Shown here piece by piece: positions 7,846 through 17,341 of a DNA stretch of 64,000 nucleotides (the stretch's first letter is position 1; each line of letters starts with the position of its first letter). This DNA comes from Longimycelium tulufanense. Its GTDB lineage: Bacteria; Actinomycetota; Actinomycetes; Mycobacteriales; Pseudonocardiaceae. Both the position numbers and the translations under genes were made by a program. The stretch covers positions 82,367-146,366 of the forward strand of contig NZ_BMMK01000003.1 in NCBI RefSeq assembly GCF_014645795.1, read 5' to 3'. Under the pieces are notes generated by a model. The model did no database searches and was not told the origin of the DNA. It saw only the letters and a program-made list of their open reading frames with translations.

Positions 7846-7881
7846 CGGGTTGGCCGCCCGACGGAGCGGGCGGCCAACCCG
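7846..7881. terminator. Bidirectional terminator between lasso exporter and SARP gene
   Basis: CGGGTTGGCCGCCCG (7846-7860) and CGGGCGGCCAACCCG (7867-7881) form a perfect 15-bp stem with a 6-nt loop. It lies between two convergent genes, as expected for a shared terminator in a GC-rich actinomycete. Confidence 0.85.
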
Positions 7882-7887
7882 GCGCGG

Positions 7888-8646
7888 TCAGACTACTGCC
7901 AACTGCAGCGCGGGATCATCCCGCAGGATGCGGTCGTGCAGCTCGGCCAACCCGCGGGCGGGTTCCAGGCCGTGCGTGCTGACTATCGACTCCCGGGCCG
8001 ACCGGTAGATGGCCAGGGCTTCGACTGTCCGTCCGCTGCGGTGGAGAGCGAGCATGAGCTGGGCTGTGGTCCGGGTCCGTCCCGGGTGATGACCGACCAG
8101 CGAGGTCAGCTCCGGAATCAGCTCCTGATGGCCGCCGGAGGAGAGCATCAGCTCGTTGCGGGCCTCCAGCACGTGGAGCCGCAACTCCTCCAGTGGGCGG
8201 ACCAGCAGCTCCCGGGAGCGTTCCGGAGTCAGGTCGGCCAGCGCCGAGGTACCCCGCCACAGCGCCAATGCCCGATCGTACCGCTCGATCGCGCGGTCGC
8301 CGTTTCGCGCCGCGGCTTCGGCGGCGAGGCGCCGGAACTCGTGCGCGTCCACCTGGTCAGGGCTGCCACGCAGGACGTACGACCGTCCCATCGTGCGCAG
8401 TTCCACATCGGTGGTGGGAATGCGGCGGAGCTGGCTCCTGATTCGCGACACGTGTGCCTGCACGTTGCCCGCCGCTGACTCCGGTACGTCGTCTCCCCAC
8501 AGGACATGCGCGATCGAGCCGATCTGGACCGGCTTGTTCATGTGCAGCACCAGCGTCGCAAAGACCAGCCGGCGTTGGTTCGGTCCAAGCTCGGCCTCGC
8601 CCCGGTCCGACAGGAATCGAAAAGAGCCCAGGACCTCGAACCGCAT
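7888..8646 (-). CDS. SARP-family transcriptional activator (AfsR/BTAD type)
   Basis: 252 residues: an OmpR-like winged-helix domain (residues 1-95, MRFEVLGSFRFL to LRTMGRSYVL) followed by a bacterial transcriptional activator domain (about 100-245, with VDAHEFRRLAAEA and PLEELRLHVLEARNELML). There is no ATPase or TPR extension, so this is a small SARP, which typically activates nearby antibiotic clusters. It is convergent with the lasso operon and divergent from the nSTAND gene. Which cluster it controls cannot be told from sequence. Confidence 0.9.
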   Translation of the reverse strand: MRFEVLGSFRFLSDRGEAELGPNQRRLVFATLVLHMNKPVQIGSIAHVLWGDDVPESAAGNVQAHVSRIRSQLRRIPTTDVELRTMGRSYVLRGSPDQVDAHEFRRLAAEAAARNGDRAIERYDRALALWRGTSALADLTPERSRELLVRPLEELRLHVLEARNELMLSSGGHQELIPELTSLVGHHPGRTRTTAQLMLALHRSGRTVEALAIYRSARESIVSTHGLEPARGLAELHDRILRDDPALQLAVV

Positions 8647-8770
8647 CGATTTCCCCCATTTCCTCGTGTACGGGAGGCACCGTCACACGGATACCCGCTC
8701 CGCAAACCGCCTCCCACCGGGTGACCACGCCGTCCGGGCGTGTTCACCAGTGGGTTTACCCGCGTGCGGG

Positions 8771-8802
8771 TTGTCCGGCGTCGGGTATTGGACGCCGGAC
8801 AA
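8771..8802. promoter_or_regulatory. Perfect 12-bp inverted repeat in the SARP/nSTAND intergenic region
   Basis: TTGTCCGGCGTC (8771-8782) and GACGCCGGACAA (8791-8802) are exact inverted copies with an 8-nt spacer. They end 13 bp before the nSTAND start codon. A shorter CCCGC/GCGGG repeat lies immediately upstream (about 8757-8770). This could be an operator for either divergent gene or an mRNA hairpin limiting translation. Confidence 0.6.
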
Positions 8803-8815
8803 CAGGAACCGGATA

Positions 8816-11800
8816 ATGGCACGAGAGGGGGTGACGCCGGTGCCGAGGCCGGAGCGGTCGTTGGATGCCGACGCGACAGCATTGACACGGTTCGCGGCTG
8901 ACCTTCGGTTGTTACGGCAGAAGGCGGGTACTCCGACCTATCGTGAGCTGAGCCACCGGGTGCACTATTCGGCGACCACGCTGTGCGATGCCGCGGGCGG
9001 CAAGAAACTCCCGAGCCTGGCGGTCGCGCTTGCGTACGTCCGAGCCTGCGGCGGCGACGAAGGCGAATGGGAGCAACGCTGGCGCGCGGTCGCCGCCGAG
9101 TCGAATACCAACGGCGCTTCGGCGGAAGCCACCGCGACCGAATCGCCCTACGTCGGCCTCGCCGCCTTCGGGACAGCCGACGCGGATCGTTTCTTCGGCC
9201 GGGAGTGCCTGGTCGACAACCTGACGTGCCAGCTGCGCAGCGGTCGTTTCCTCGCCCTGTTCGGGGCGTCCGGGGCCGGAAAATCCTCGCTGCTGCGCGC
9301 CGGGTTGATCCCGCAGCTCCAGGACGCCGGGTGGGAACACCTGCTGCTGACCCCCGGTGCCCACCCGCTGGAAAACTGCGCAGCACAGTTGGCCCGGCTC
9401 ACCGGCAACACGGCACACCAGCTCTACCTCGATCTCGACCGAGACGAGCGGGCACTGCACCGGGTTGTGCTCCAAGCGCTGACCGATCGGCCACAGAGCG
9501 TCGACCTCGTGCTGATCGTCGACCAGTTCGAGGAGCTGTTCACCCTCTGCCGCGATGACGCCGAGCGCGACCGCTTCGTGGCCATGCTGCTGGCCGCGGC
9601 GGAGGCCGCGAACAGCCGCGCCCGGGTCGTGCTCGGCGTCCGCGCCGACTTCTACGGTCGGTGCGCCCTGCACCCCGGTCTGGCCCGGGCCGTCAACGCC
9701 GGCCAGCTGCTCCTGGGGCCGATGAGCACCGACGAGCTGCGCCGCGCCATCACCCAACCCGCGGCCCGGTCCGGCTGTACCGTCGAGGGCGCGCTGCTGG
9801 CCCAGCTGGTCGCGGAGGCCGCGGGGCGGCCCGGCGTGCTGCCCCTGCTCTCGCACGCGCTGCGGGAGACGTGGGCGCGCAGACGCGGAACCGCCCTGAC
9901 CCTGACTGGATACCAGGCGACCGGCGGCATCCCACACGCGCTCGCACTGACCGCTGAGCGGGCCTACCAAGACCTGACCGAACACCAGCGGGAGATCGCC
10001 AGATCTTTGTTCCTCCGCGCCGTGGCCCCGGGCGAGGGCACCGAGGACACCAAACGGCGGATCGGTCTCGACGAGCTGGACACCGAGGACCCGGACACCG
10101 CGGCCGTGGTCGAGGCCCTGGCTGCCACCCGGCTGCTGACCGTGGACACCGACACGGTCGAGCTGTCCCACGAGGCCCTGATCACCAGTTGGCCGCGGCT
10201 TCGGAGGTGGGTGGAGACCAACCGGGAGGGACTGCGCGTCCACCGCAGGCTTACCGAGGCGGCACAGTCCTGGGCCGCGACCGGGCAAGATGCCGCCCTG
10301 CTCCACCGGGGTAGCCGACTGGCCGCTGCCCAGGAGTGGGCCCGGGACAACCCGACCGCCGTAACCGCCCTGGAGCGGGCGTTCCTCGACGCCAGCCGGG
10401 ACGTCGAACAGCAGCGGGGCCGACGCCGGCGCCTGCTCACCGTGCTCGGGGTCCTCCTGGTCCTCCTGGCAGTGGCGACCAGTGTCGTGGCCGTTCACCA
10501 GCGGCGGATGGTGGAGGCCCAGCACCGGCAGGCCCAGTCGCGCGCCCTGGCCGCCAAGGCGATGGCCATCCTGGGGGTGCAGCCGGAGGCGGCGGTGCGG
10601 CTGGCTACCCGGGCCTTCCGGCTCTCCCCCACCCGCGAGGCACGCAGCGCGCTGCTCACCGCCGACTCCGGGCCGTTCGCCGCTCGGCTCGTGGGGCACA
10701 CCGACCGGGTCACCGGCGTCGTGTTCAGTCCCGACGGCAACCAGGTCGCCACGAGCAGCAGGGATCGCACCGTGCGACTGTGGGACCGTGGTCACCGCCG
10801 GGAGGTCGCACGGTTCCAGGGACACACCGACGCCGTGCAGGACGTGGCCTTCAGCCCGGACGGGACCCTGCTGGCGAGCGTGGGTGACGACGGGACCGCC
10901 CGACTGTGGTCCGCGACCGAACGGCGCGAGGTTACGGTGCTGGGCACGGGCCTCGGCCAGGTGTACCGGGTCAGGTTCAGCCCGGACGGGCGGCTGGTCG
11001 CCGGCGCGGGACAGACTGGCGTGGTGCACCTGTGGGACGTGGGCAGCGGGGCGCGGGTCACCGACGTACCCACTGGATCCACGGGTGTGAATGACCTGGC
11101 GTTCAGCCCGGACGGGCGCACCCTCGTCACCGCCGGTGCCGACGGCAAGGTCCGCCTGTGGGACGTCGAAACCCGGACCGAGACAGCGGCCATCGCCGCC
11201 CACGGCAATGGGGCCACCAGCGTCACCTTCTCCCCCGACGGCCATCTGCTGGCCACGACCGGCTTCGACTGGACGATCCGGCTGTGGGACGTCGACACGC
11301 GGCAGGAGCGGACGACAATCGCCACGGACTTCGGGGGTGTACCCAGGATCGCGTTCAGCCCGGACGGCCAAGTGCTGGCCACGGCGGGCGGTGGCGGTGG
11401 GAAGGGCATCAACCTCTGGGAGATCAGCAGCAGGCGGAAGATCACGAGCCTCTCGAGTGACGCACTGACCTCCGCGATCGCCGTCAGCCCCGACGGAGCG
11501 ACCGTGGCCGGCGACTCCGGGGACTACAGCGTGCGGCTGTGGCACACCCGGGGAACCGCGCTGCGGTCCAGCCCGTTCGCAGCCTTCACTGGCGTCGCGT
11601 TCAGCCCGGACGGCGAGATCCTCGCCACCGGGCGGACCGACGGCACACTCCGACTCTGGGACGTGCCCGCCCGACGCGAGATCGGCGTCTTGACAGGCTC
11701 GGACCGGCCCCTAGGTGGCGTCGCGTTCAGCCCCGACGGAACGACCGTGGCGGCCGGCGTCCAGGACGGAACGGTACAGCTGTGGGACGTGGTCAATCGC

Positions 11801-12544
11801 ACCGAGATCGTTACACTCCGCGGGCACGGTGGACCCGTCGTGGCGGGCGTGGCGTTCAGCCCCGACGGCTCGCTCCTGGCAACCACGAGCACCGACGGGA
11901 CCCTGAAGCTGTGGGACGTCGCCCGCCGCGTCGAAGTCGCCACCATCCCCAGTCCCACCACCCACTTCACCGAAGTGAAGTTCGCGCCGGACGGGCGGAC
12001 GGTGGCCACCGCCGGGGAGGACGGTGTGGTGCGGCTGTGGGACGTCGACACGCATCGCGAGCTCGCCATCCTCCACGGGCACACCGCCCCCATCCTCGGC
12101 ATGGAGTTCCGGCCGGACGGGCGGGTCCTGGCGACCGCTGGCGCCGACCAGACCGTGCGGACCTGGGATCTGGTCGAGCACCGGGAGCTGGCCACGCTCA
12201 CCGGCCACACCGGACCGGTCGAGGGCCTGGCGTTCAGCCCAGACGGCCGCACGGTCGCCTCCACCGGTTACGACCGGACGGTGCGGTTGTGGGACACGGT
12301 CAACCAGACCGAGATCGCCACTCTCAGCGGACACACCGACCTCGTCGTCGGCGCGGAATTCGATCCGGACGGTACGGTCCTGGCCACCACCGGCCTCGAT
12401 GGCACCACGCGGTTGTGGCGGCTCGACGCGGACCAGTCGGCCGTCCGGCTGTGCCGCCTGGCCGGTGACAACCTCACCGACGACGAGTGGCGGCGGCTCA
12501 CCCCCGACGCCCAGCTCGACCCGGGCTGCCGGTCGGCGGACTGA
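8816..12544 (+). CDS. HTH - nSTAND1 NTPase - WD40 signalling protein
   Basis: 1242 residues. The N-terminal helix-turn-helix-like region (about residues 20-95) is followed by an nSTAND1 NTPase with Walker A GASGAGKSS (150-158) and Walker B LVLIVDQFEE (about 231-240). A hydrophobic segment (about 540-562, LLTVLGVLLVLLAVATSVVA) and 14 WD40 repeats ending in LWD-like motifs come next, enough for two seven-bladed propellers. Such proteins are thought to act as regulated switches or scaffolds; the partner is unknown. The frame is open back to 8156, but that part overlaps the SARP gene. The ATG at 8816 has GGAACC upstream; a GTG at 8831 is an alternative. Confidence 0.85.
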   Translation: MAREGVTPVPRPERSLDADATALTRFAADLRLLRQKAGTPTYRELSHRVHYSATTLCDAAGGKKLPSLAVALAYVRACGGDEGEWEQRWRAVAAESNTNGASAEATATESPYVGLAAFGTADADRFFGRECLVDNLTCQLRSGRFLALFGASGAGKSSLLRAGLIPQLQDAGWEHLLLTPGAHPLENCAAQLARLTGNTAHQLYLDLDRDERALHRVVLQALTDRPQSVDLVLIVDQFEELFTLCRDDAERDRFVAMLLAAAEAANSRARVVLGVRADFYGRCALHPGLARAVNAGQLLLGPMSTDELRRAITQPAARSGCTVEGALLAQLVAEAAGRPGVLPLLSHALRETWARRRGTALTLTGYQATGGIPHALALTAERAYQDLTEHQREIARSLFLRAVAPGEGTEDTKRRIGLDELDTEDPDTAAVVEALAATRLLTVDTDTVELSHEALITSWPRLRRWVETNREGLRVHRRLTEAAQSWAATGQDAALLHRGSRLAAAQEWARDNPTAVTALERAFLDASRDVEQQRGRRRRLLTVLGVLLVLLAVATSVVAVHQRRMVEAQHRQAQSRALAAKAMAILGVQPEAAVRLATRAFRLSPTREARSALLTADSGPFAARLVGHTDRVTGVVFSPDGNQVATSSRDRTVRLWDRGHRREVARFQGHTDAVQDVAFSPDGTLLASVGDDGTARLWSATERREVTVLGTGLGQVYRVRFSPDGRLVAGAGQTGVVHLWDVGSGARVTDVPTGSTGVNDLAFSPDGRTLVTAGADGKVRLWDVETRTETAAIAAHGNGATSVTFSPDGHLLATTGFDWTIRLWDVDTRQERTTIATDFGGVPRIAFSPDGQVLATAGGGGGKGINLWEISSRRKITSLSSDALTSAIAVSPDGATVAGDSGDYSVRLWHTRGTALRSSPFAAFTGVAFSPDGEILATGRTDGTLRLWDVPARREIGVLTGSDRPLGGVAFSPDGTTVAAGVQDGTVQLWDVVNRTEIVTLRGHGGPVVAGVAFSPDGSLLATTSTDGTLKLWDVARRVEVATIPSPTTHFTEVKFAPDGRTVATAGEDGVVRLWDVDTHRELAILHGHTAPILGMEFRPDGRVLATAGADQTVRTWDLVEHRELATLTGHTGPVEGLAFSPDGRTVASTGYDRTVRLWDTVNQTEIATLSGHTDLVVGAEFDPDGTVLATTGLDGTTRLWRLDADQSAVRLCRLAGDNLTDDEWRRLTPDAQLDPGCRSAD

Positions 12545-12707
12545 TCGTCCCCTTGTTCCACATCGACACCGAACACGGCATGTCATCCCCGTGGGAAAGG
12601 GAAAAACGCCTACGTAGGTGACAAGCGACTAACGTCGACCGTGCCAGGCCGCGCGGCGCGGATCTCGGTCGCGTACCACCCGGCAACGTTTCCGGGAGGA
12701 AAAGACC

Positions 12708-13040
12708 ATGTCTGTGGACCAGCTTGGGTTCCGTTCTCCCTCAAGCCAGCTCATACCCGTTGTTCCCACTGCTCGTACCGGGGGCTGTCCGGTTGACCAG
12801 CGCCCCGCCACAGATGGCAACCTCGACGTGGCCAAGCCGAAGATTCGGACAGAGCCGCCATGTCCCGAATTGACCTTCAACGGGCAACGGCGCAGAGGCG
12901 ACACAAAAACCGTAGAGCCCCCAGAACTCTTCAGCCCGGAGCGTGAACGACGTGACCACCCTTCTTCCTACTCTCTGTTGCAGGTCGAGCAAGCTGCAGC
13001 ACGGACACGTGCTGAACGGGATCGCCCGATTGTGAACTGA
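12708..13040 (+). CDS. Possible small protein of unknown function
   Basis: A 110-residue ORF behind an unusually good ribosome site (GGGAGGAAAAG, ending about 5 nt before the ATG). The protein is polar and Pro/Arg-rich with two Cys and no recognisable domain, signal peptide or membrane segment. It follows the nSTAND gene after about 160 bp. The strong ribosome site argues for translation, while the composition argues for caution. I do not recognise a family. Confidence 0.35.
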   Translation: MSVDQLGFRSPSSQLIPVVPTARTGGCPVDQRPATDGNLDVAKPKIRTEPPCPELTFNGQRRRGDTKTVEPPELFSPERERRDHPSSYSLLQVEQAAARTRAERDRPIVN

Positions 13041-13372
13041 ACCGGCTTTCCTGCAGGGCAAAGGTTTTTTCGGATAGCCGCCGTGATCGCCCTCCCGCCG
13101 GGCCGCCCGTCGTTGGTATGATCCAGACGGCTTGTGGTTGCGCCTAGGGTTCCGCGACGGCCCTGCCTCTCCGCCATGACAACCAGGGTGCCGTTGGACT
13201 GGACCGAGCGGCGCCAGGGCCGAGGTCTCGGCCCCACACCTGATGGGACAAAAACCCCGAGGGCTTCCCTATCAGCCTGCCCGCCTTCCGGCCGGGCCGG
13301 ACCCAGGGAGGTATTCTCCGTGGACCCCGTCAGGACCGTCAACCACGCATCCGCCGAACGGGCGGCCTGGTT
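13041..13372. other. Gene-free stretch before the TauE gene
   Basis: No supported coding region is visible. A GGGAGG stretch about 55 bp before the TauE start is followed by GTG, but that frame does not join the TauE frame. Confidence 0.4.
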
Positions 13373-14143
13373 ATGACCAGCCTTGGCAGCGGTGCAGTGT
13401 TGGCCTCCGCAGGGATACTCGCCGGACTGGTCGGCACCGCAGGCGGCGTCACCTCCCTGATCTCCTACCCCGCCCTGCTCGCGGCGGGCCTTCCTGCTCT
13501 GTCAGCGAACGTGACCAACAATGTTGCGCTCGTCGCATGCTGGCCCGGTGCGGCCCTCGCATCCCAGCCTGAGCTGGCCGGGCAAGGACCGTGGTTGCGC
13601 CGCTGGCTGCCGCTCTCCGCGCTGGGCGGCGCGGCGGGCTCGATGCTGCTGCTGTCGACCCCTCCGGGCATCTTCGCCCGCGTCGTTCCGTTTCTGGTGG
13701 CCGTGGGCTCGTTGGCCCTGCTCGCCCAACCCTGGCTCGCCGCCCGGCACCAGAAGCACCGGCGCGGCCGTACGCAAGGAACGCGCGGCGTCGTCCTTCC
13801 GTTCGGGCTGATCGCCACGTCGGTGTACAACGGCTACTTCGGTGCCGGGTCCGGCGTGATGATCCTCGCCCTTCTCCTGATCACTGCCTCGCCCAGCCTG
13901 GCCACCGCCAACGCCTTGAAGAACATGCTCATCGGTTCCGCGGCGTTCATCTCCGCGACCACCTTCGCCGCCTTCGGGCCAGTGGACTGGGCGGCCGTCG
14001 CACCCCTTGGTGTGGGCATGTTCGTTGGCTCTACGCTCGGGCCCCGGATCGTGCGTTGTCTCCCCGCCACCCTGCTGCGCTGGCTGGTGGGCGTGATCGG
14101 CATCATCCTGGCGATCCGGCTGTGGATTGCCCCGAGCGGCTGA
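13373..14143 (+). CDS. TauE/SafE-family membrane transporter
   Basis: 256 residues, almost entirely hydrophobic, with about eight membrane helices and the family-typical N-terminal LAGLVGTAGGVTSLISYPALL and mid-protein YNGYFGAGSGVMIL segments. TauE/SafE proteins export sulfite, sulfoacetate or related anions. Here the gene converges on the phosphonate operon, so export of a phosphonate or one of its precursors is a reasonable inference. The start is the ATG at 13373; a GTG upstream is out of frame. Confidence 0.85.
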   Translation: MTSLGSGAVLASAGILAGLVGTAGGVTSLISYPALLAAGLPALSANVTNNVALVACWPGAALASQPELAGQGPWLRRWLPLSALGGAAGSMLLLSTPPGIFARVVPFLVAVGSLALLAQPWLAARHQKHRRGRTQGTRGVVLPFGLIATSVYNGYFGAGSGVMILALLLITASPSLATANALKNMLIGSAAFISATTFAAFGPVDWAAVAPLGVGMFVGSTLGPRIVRCLPATLLRWLVGVIGIILAIRLWIAPSG

Positions 14144-14287
14144 TCCACAGCCGGATCGCGTCTTCTGGTGTGCCACCCACTGCGCAACCTGTCCGACCCG
14201 GTGCGCGCCGCGGTCGGTCGCGCCGGCCGGTGCCAAGACCCGCCGGCTTCGCCGAGCTGTCCCGGCGAGGGAGGCGCCGGAGCGAGC

Positions 14288-17134
14288 TCAACTCCCGTTG
14301 TGCGCACCGGAGCTCCCACTCGGCAGGGCGCGCAGCAGGAGCTGCGCTAGATGCTCGGCGCGTCGGATGTCCCGGACGCCGCTCTGGCCGATCTGGGTCC
14401 GGCACGAGAACCCGTTCGCCAGGACGGCCGTGCCGGGGGACGCCGCCCGCAGCGTGGGGAAAAGTCCGCGCTCTGCCGCGGCGCGGGAGACCTCCCAGTG
14501 GCCAGGCTCGTAACCGAAGTTCCCGGCCATGCCGCAGCAGCCAGTCCGTACGACGTCGACCGCCACCCCCAGCCGGGCGAGCACGTCGGTCTCGGGCCGG
14601 TGCCCGTGGCCCGCCTCTTGGTGGCAGTGCGGCTGGAGTACGGCCGATCCGTTGAGCCTGCCGAAGGGCCAGGGGCCCTGGTGTCCGGCCACCACCTCGG
14701 CCAGCGTGCGGACCTGGTTGGGCAAGCTCCGCACGGCGGCGGAGTCGGGCAGCAGCTGCGCCGCGGTCTCCCGAAGTGCCTGGGTGCAGGAGGGCTCGAC
14801 ACCAATGATGGTGCGACCCGCGCGCAGGTGGCCCTCCAGAGAGCGCACGGAGCGGGCGAGGACCTCGCGCGCCACCTTGAGCTGGCCGGTGGAGTACCAG
14901 GTGAGTCCGCAGCAGACGGGCCCGTCGGGGAGCGCCACGCGGTAACCCAGCGCCTCAAGGACCTGTGTGGCTGCCTGTGCGCCAGCCGGGTCGAGGAAGT
15001 TGCTGAACGTGTCGGGCCACAGCACGACGGTGCCGGACTCGGGGGCTGACGCGCGGGACCGCGTGCGGCGGGCGAACCACCGACGGAAGGTCTGCGGCGG
15101 AAGCGATATCAGGGGCCGGCGCGGCTCAAGACCGGCCACTACGCTCAGCCACCGGGACGGTGTCGGCCGGCTGGTCAGCCAGTTGAGCATACGAGGTGCC
15201 ACGGAGGCGATCCGGGCGAGCACGGGTAGCCAGCCCAGTGTGTAGTGCGCGCGCGGCCGCAGCCGGAACCGGTAGTGGTGATGGAGGAACTCCGCCTTGT
15301 AGGTGGCCATGTCCACGTTGACGGAGCACTCGCTCTTGCATGCCTGGCAAGCGAGGCAGAGGTCGAGTGCGTCGCGTACCTGTTTGGAGCGCCAGCCGTC
15401 GGGGAGCGTCTCGCCGCGCAGCATCTCGCTGAGCACCCGCGCCCGACCCCGGGTGGAGTGCACCTCGTCCTTCGTCGCCTGGTACGAGGGACACATGGTG
15501 CCGGAGGCGTCGCGGCAGCTGCCGACTCCGCTGCATCGCTGCACGGCCCGGGCCAGCGAGTCCGAGTCGGCGTGCAGCCGCTGGACCAGTGGTAGCTCCA
15601 GGCGGTCGCGGCCGGGGCCTGGCCGGATGTCCGCGTCGAAGGGCACCGGGTTGACGATGATGCCCGGATTGAGTACCCCGGCGGGGTCCCAGATGTTCTT
15701 GAAGGCGGCGAAGGCACCGAGGAGCTCGGGGGAGTAGGTTCGCGCAAGCAGCTCCGACCGGGCCCTGCCGTCGCCGTGCTCGCCCGAGGCGCAGCCGCCG
15801 TGTGCCACCACGAGCTCCCCTGCCGCGGCGATGAAGTTCCGGTAGCTCGCCATACCGTGCTTGGACTCCAGGTCCCAGTCAATCCGCACGTGCAGGCAGC
15901 CTTCGCCGAAGTGTCCGGTGATGGTGCCGTTACAGCCGTGCTCGTCCATCAGGAAGTGCAGGTCCCGCAGATAGCTGGCGAGCCGCTTCGGTGGGACGGC
16001 GGAGTCCTCCCAGCCGGGCCAGGCGGCCCGTCCGTCGGCCATCCGGGTGGCGGTGCCGGCACCGTTGCGGCGGATAGCCCACAGTGCGGCAATCTGCCCG
16101 GGGTCGGTGGTGACCCGGCCGGGCACACCGGCCTGTCGGGCGAGCCGTCGGGCGTCCGAGACCGCGGCGGCATCGTTCGCACCCTGGACCTCGCAGTACA
16201 GCCAGGCCCTACCAGAGGGCAGCAGCTCGAGGCCCGGGGCGCGGCCGGGGCGCGATCGTAGTGCCTCGACCAGCGGAGCATCCAGGCCCTCCACCGTCAG
16301 TGCCCCGGCCTTGGCCAGCATGGGGGCGCACTCGGCGGCGGCGTAGACATCGGGGAAACCGAGCACCAGCAGGACACGGGCGGGCGGCACCCGAGTGAGC
16401 CGGAGTCGGGCGCCGAGCACAACCGCGCAGGTGCCCTCGCTGCCTACCAGGGAACGGGCGACATGGAAGCCCTTCTCGGGAAGCAGTGCGTCGAGGTTGT
16501 ATCCCGATACTTGGCGGGTAAAACGGCCGAGTTCCGTGCGGAGCGCCGCGAGATACCGGTCGCGCAACTGCCGCAGCCGCAGGTCGATGTTGGCGTCTCC
16601 GCTGCCGCCGCGGGTGGCGCTGAGCACGCGGCCGTCGGCGAGCAGCAACTCGAGCCTGTCGGTGATGTCTGCCGTGGTGCCCCAAGCCACCGAGTGCGGG
16701 CCACACGCGTGGTTGCCCACCATGCCGCCCACGGTGCACCGGGAATAGGTGGACGGATCGGGGCCGACGGTCAGCCCGTGTGTGGCCGCGTGCTGGCGGA
16801 GCGCCCCGAGCACCACGCCGGGCTCGACGGTGGCCGTGGCGCCGTCCGGGTCCAGCTCGATGATCCGATTCATATGCCGGGAGAAGTCGAGAACCAGGCC
16901 GGTGCCGACAGCGTTTCCGGCTACGGATGTACCCCCACCGCGGCAGGTCACCGCGACGCCGTGCTCGGCGGCGATGCGCACGGCGGTGACCACCTCCGTC
17001 GTGTCCCGCGGCTCGAACACCGCCGCCGGCATGGCGCGGTAGATCGAGGCGTCGGAGGTGTAAGCGGCGCGGGTCGTCAGGTCGATGCGGGCCGTGGGCA
17101 GGCGGGAGCAAAGGTGACGGGCGAAGTCGTTCAC
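14288..17134 (-). CDS. FAD-linked oxidase with C-terminal Fe-S domains (D-lactate/glycolate oxidase-like)
   Basis: 948 residues. The N-terminal half is a PCMH-type FAD domain (CRGGGTSVAGNAVG near residues 64-77) with a 4-type FAD-oxidase C-terminal domain. The second half has two Cys clusters for 4Fe-4S centres (CSGVGSCRDASGTMCP and CLACQACKSECSVN) and two CCG modules (CCGLTWYSTGQ, CCGMAGNFGYEPG). Relatives oxidise D-2-hydroxyacids and pass electrons to the respiratory chain. The GTG at 17134 has an AGAGGGGG site, while the start at 17176 lacks one. It is last in the phosphonate operon, so its substrate may be a hydroxy-phosphonate; this is inference. Confidence 0.85.
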   Translation of the reverse strand: MNDFARHLCSRLPTARIDLTTRAAYTSDASIYRAMPAAVFEPRDTTEVVTAVRIAAEHGVAVTCRGGGTSVAGNAVGTGLVLDFSRHMNRIIELDPDGATATVEPGVVLGALRQHAATHGLTVGPDPSTYSRCTVGGMVGNHACGPHSVAWGTTADITDRLELLLADGRVLSATRGGSGDANIDLRLRQLRDRYLAALRTELGRFTRQVSGYNLDALLPEKGFHVARSLVGSEGTCAVVLGARLRLTRVPPARVLLVLGFPDVYAAAECAPMLAKAGALTVEGLDAPLVEALRSRPGRAPGLELLPSGRAWLYCEVQGANDAAAVSDARRLARQAGVPGRVTTDPGQIAALWAIRRNGAGTATRMADGRAAWPGWEDSAVPPKRLASYLRDLHFLMDEHGCNGTITGHFGEGCLHVRIDWDLESKHGMASYRNFIAAAGELVVAHGGCASGEHGDGRARSELLARTYSPELLGAFAAFKNIWDPAGVLNPGIIVNPVPFDADIRPGPGRDRLELPLVQRLHADSDSLARAVQRCSGVGSCRDASGTMCPSYQATKDEVHSTRGRARVLSEMLRGETLPDGWRSKQVRDALDLCLACQACKSECSVNVDMATYKAEFLHHHYRFRLRPRAHYTLGWLPVLARIASVAPRMLNWLTSRPTPSRWLSVVAGLEPRRPLISLPPQTFRRWFARRTRSRASAPESGTVVLWPDTFSNFLDPAGAQAATQVLEALGYRVALPDGPVCCGLTWYSTGQLKVAREVLARSVRSLEGHLRAGRTIIGVEPSCTQALRETAAQLLPDSAAVRSLPNQVRTLAEVVAGHQGPWPFGRLNGSAVLQPHCHQEAGHGHRPETDVLARLGVAVDVVRTGCCGMAGNFGYEPGHWEVSRAAAERGLFPTLRAASPGTAVLANGFSCRTQIGQSGVRDIRRAEHLAQLLLRALPSGSSGAHNGS

Positions 17135-17283
17135 GGGGTACACCCCCTCTCGAGCACGCCGTCCCGGCACAGCCACAGCGGTGGAGGGGCTAGCACTCGC
17201 AGCACGCCCACGACCGCGACGACGGCAGGCGGGGCGGGAGAGCCCGCCCCGCCGATGCTGCTGTCGACGCCCTGGAGCAGCAT
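17131..17283 (-). CDS. Possible 50-codon ORF upstream of the FAD/Fe-S gene
   Basis: An ATG at 17283 with a GGAGG site (about 17293-17298) opens a 50-residue frame. Its TGA overlaps the GTG of the next gene (GTGA). The peptide begins MLLQGVDSSIGGAG and ends ERGCTP, with two Cys. Against its being real, a strong GC hairpin (17228-17253) lies inside it and looks like a terminator or attenuator. It may instead be a leader ORF that couples translation to the downstream gene. Confidence 0.3.
   Translation of the reverse strand: MLLQGVDSSIGGAGSPAPPAVVAVVGVLRVLAPPPLWLCRDGVLERGCTP
17228..17253 (-). terminator. GC hairpin between aminotransferase and FAD/Fe-S genes
   Basis: GGCGGGGCGGG and CCCGCCCCGCC form a perfect 11-bp stem with the loop AGAG. 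No U tract follows on the minus strand. It may terminate or attenuate transcription after the aminotransferase gene, lowering expression of the last gene. Confidence 0.6.
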
Positions 17284-17341
17284 CACCTTCTGCCTCCGAT
17301 CAGCAGCACTCCCTGCTCGGCCTTCAATCCGACCAACGGGG

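Noticed and set aside
8912..11545. 877-codon minus-strand ORF
   Set aside because: Shadow of the nSTAND-WD40 gene, which has clear motifs on the other strand.
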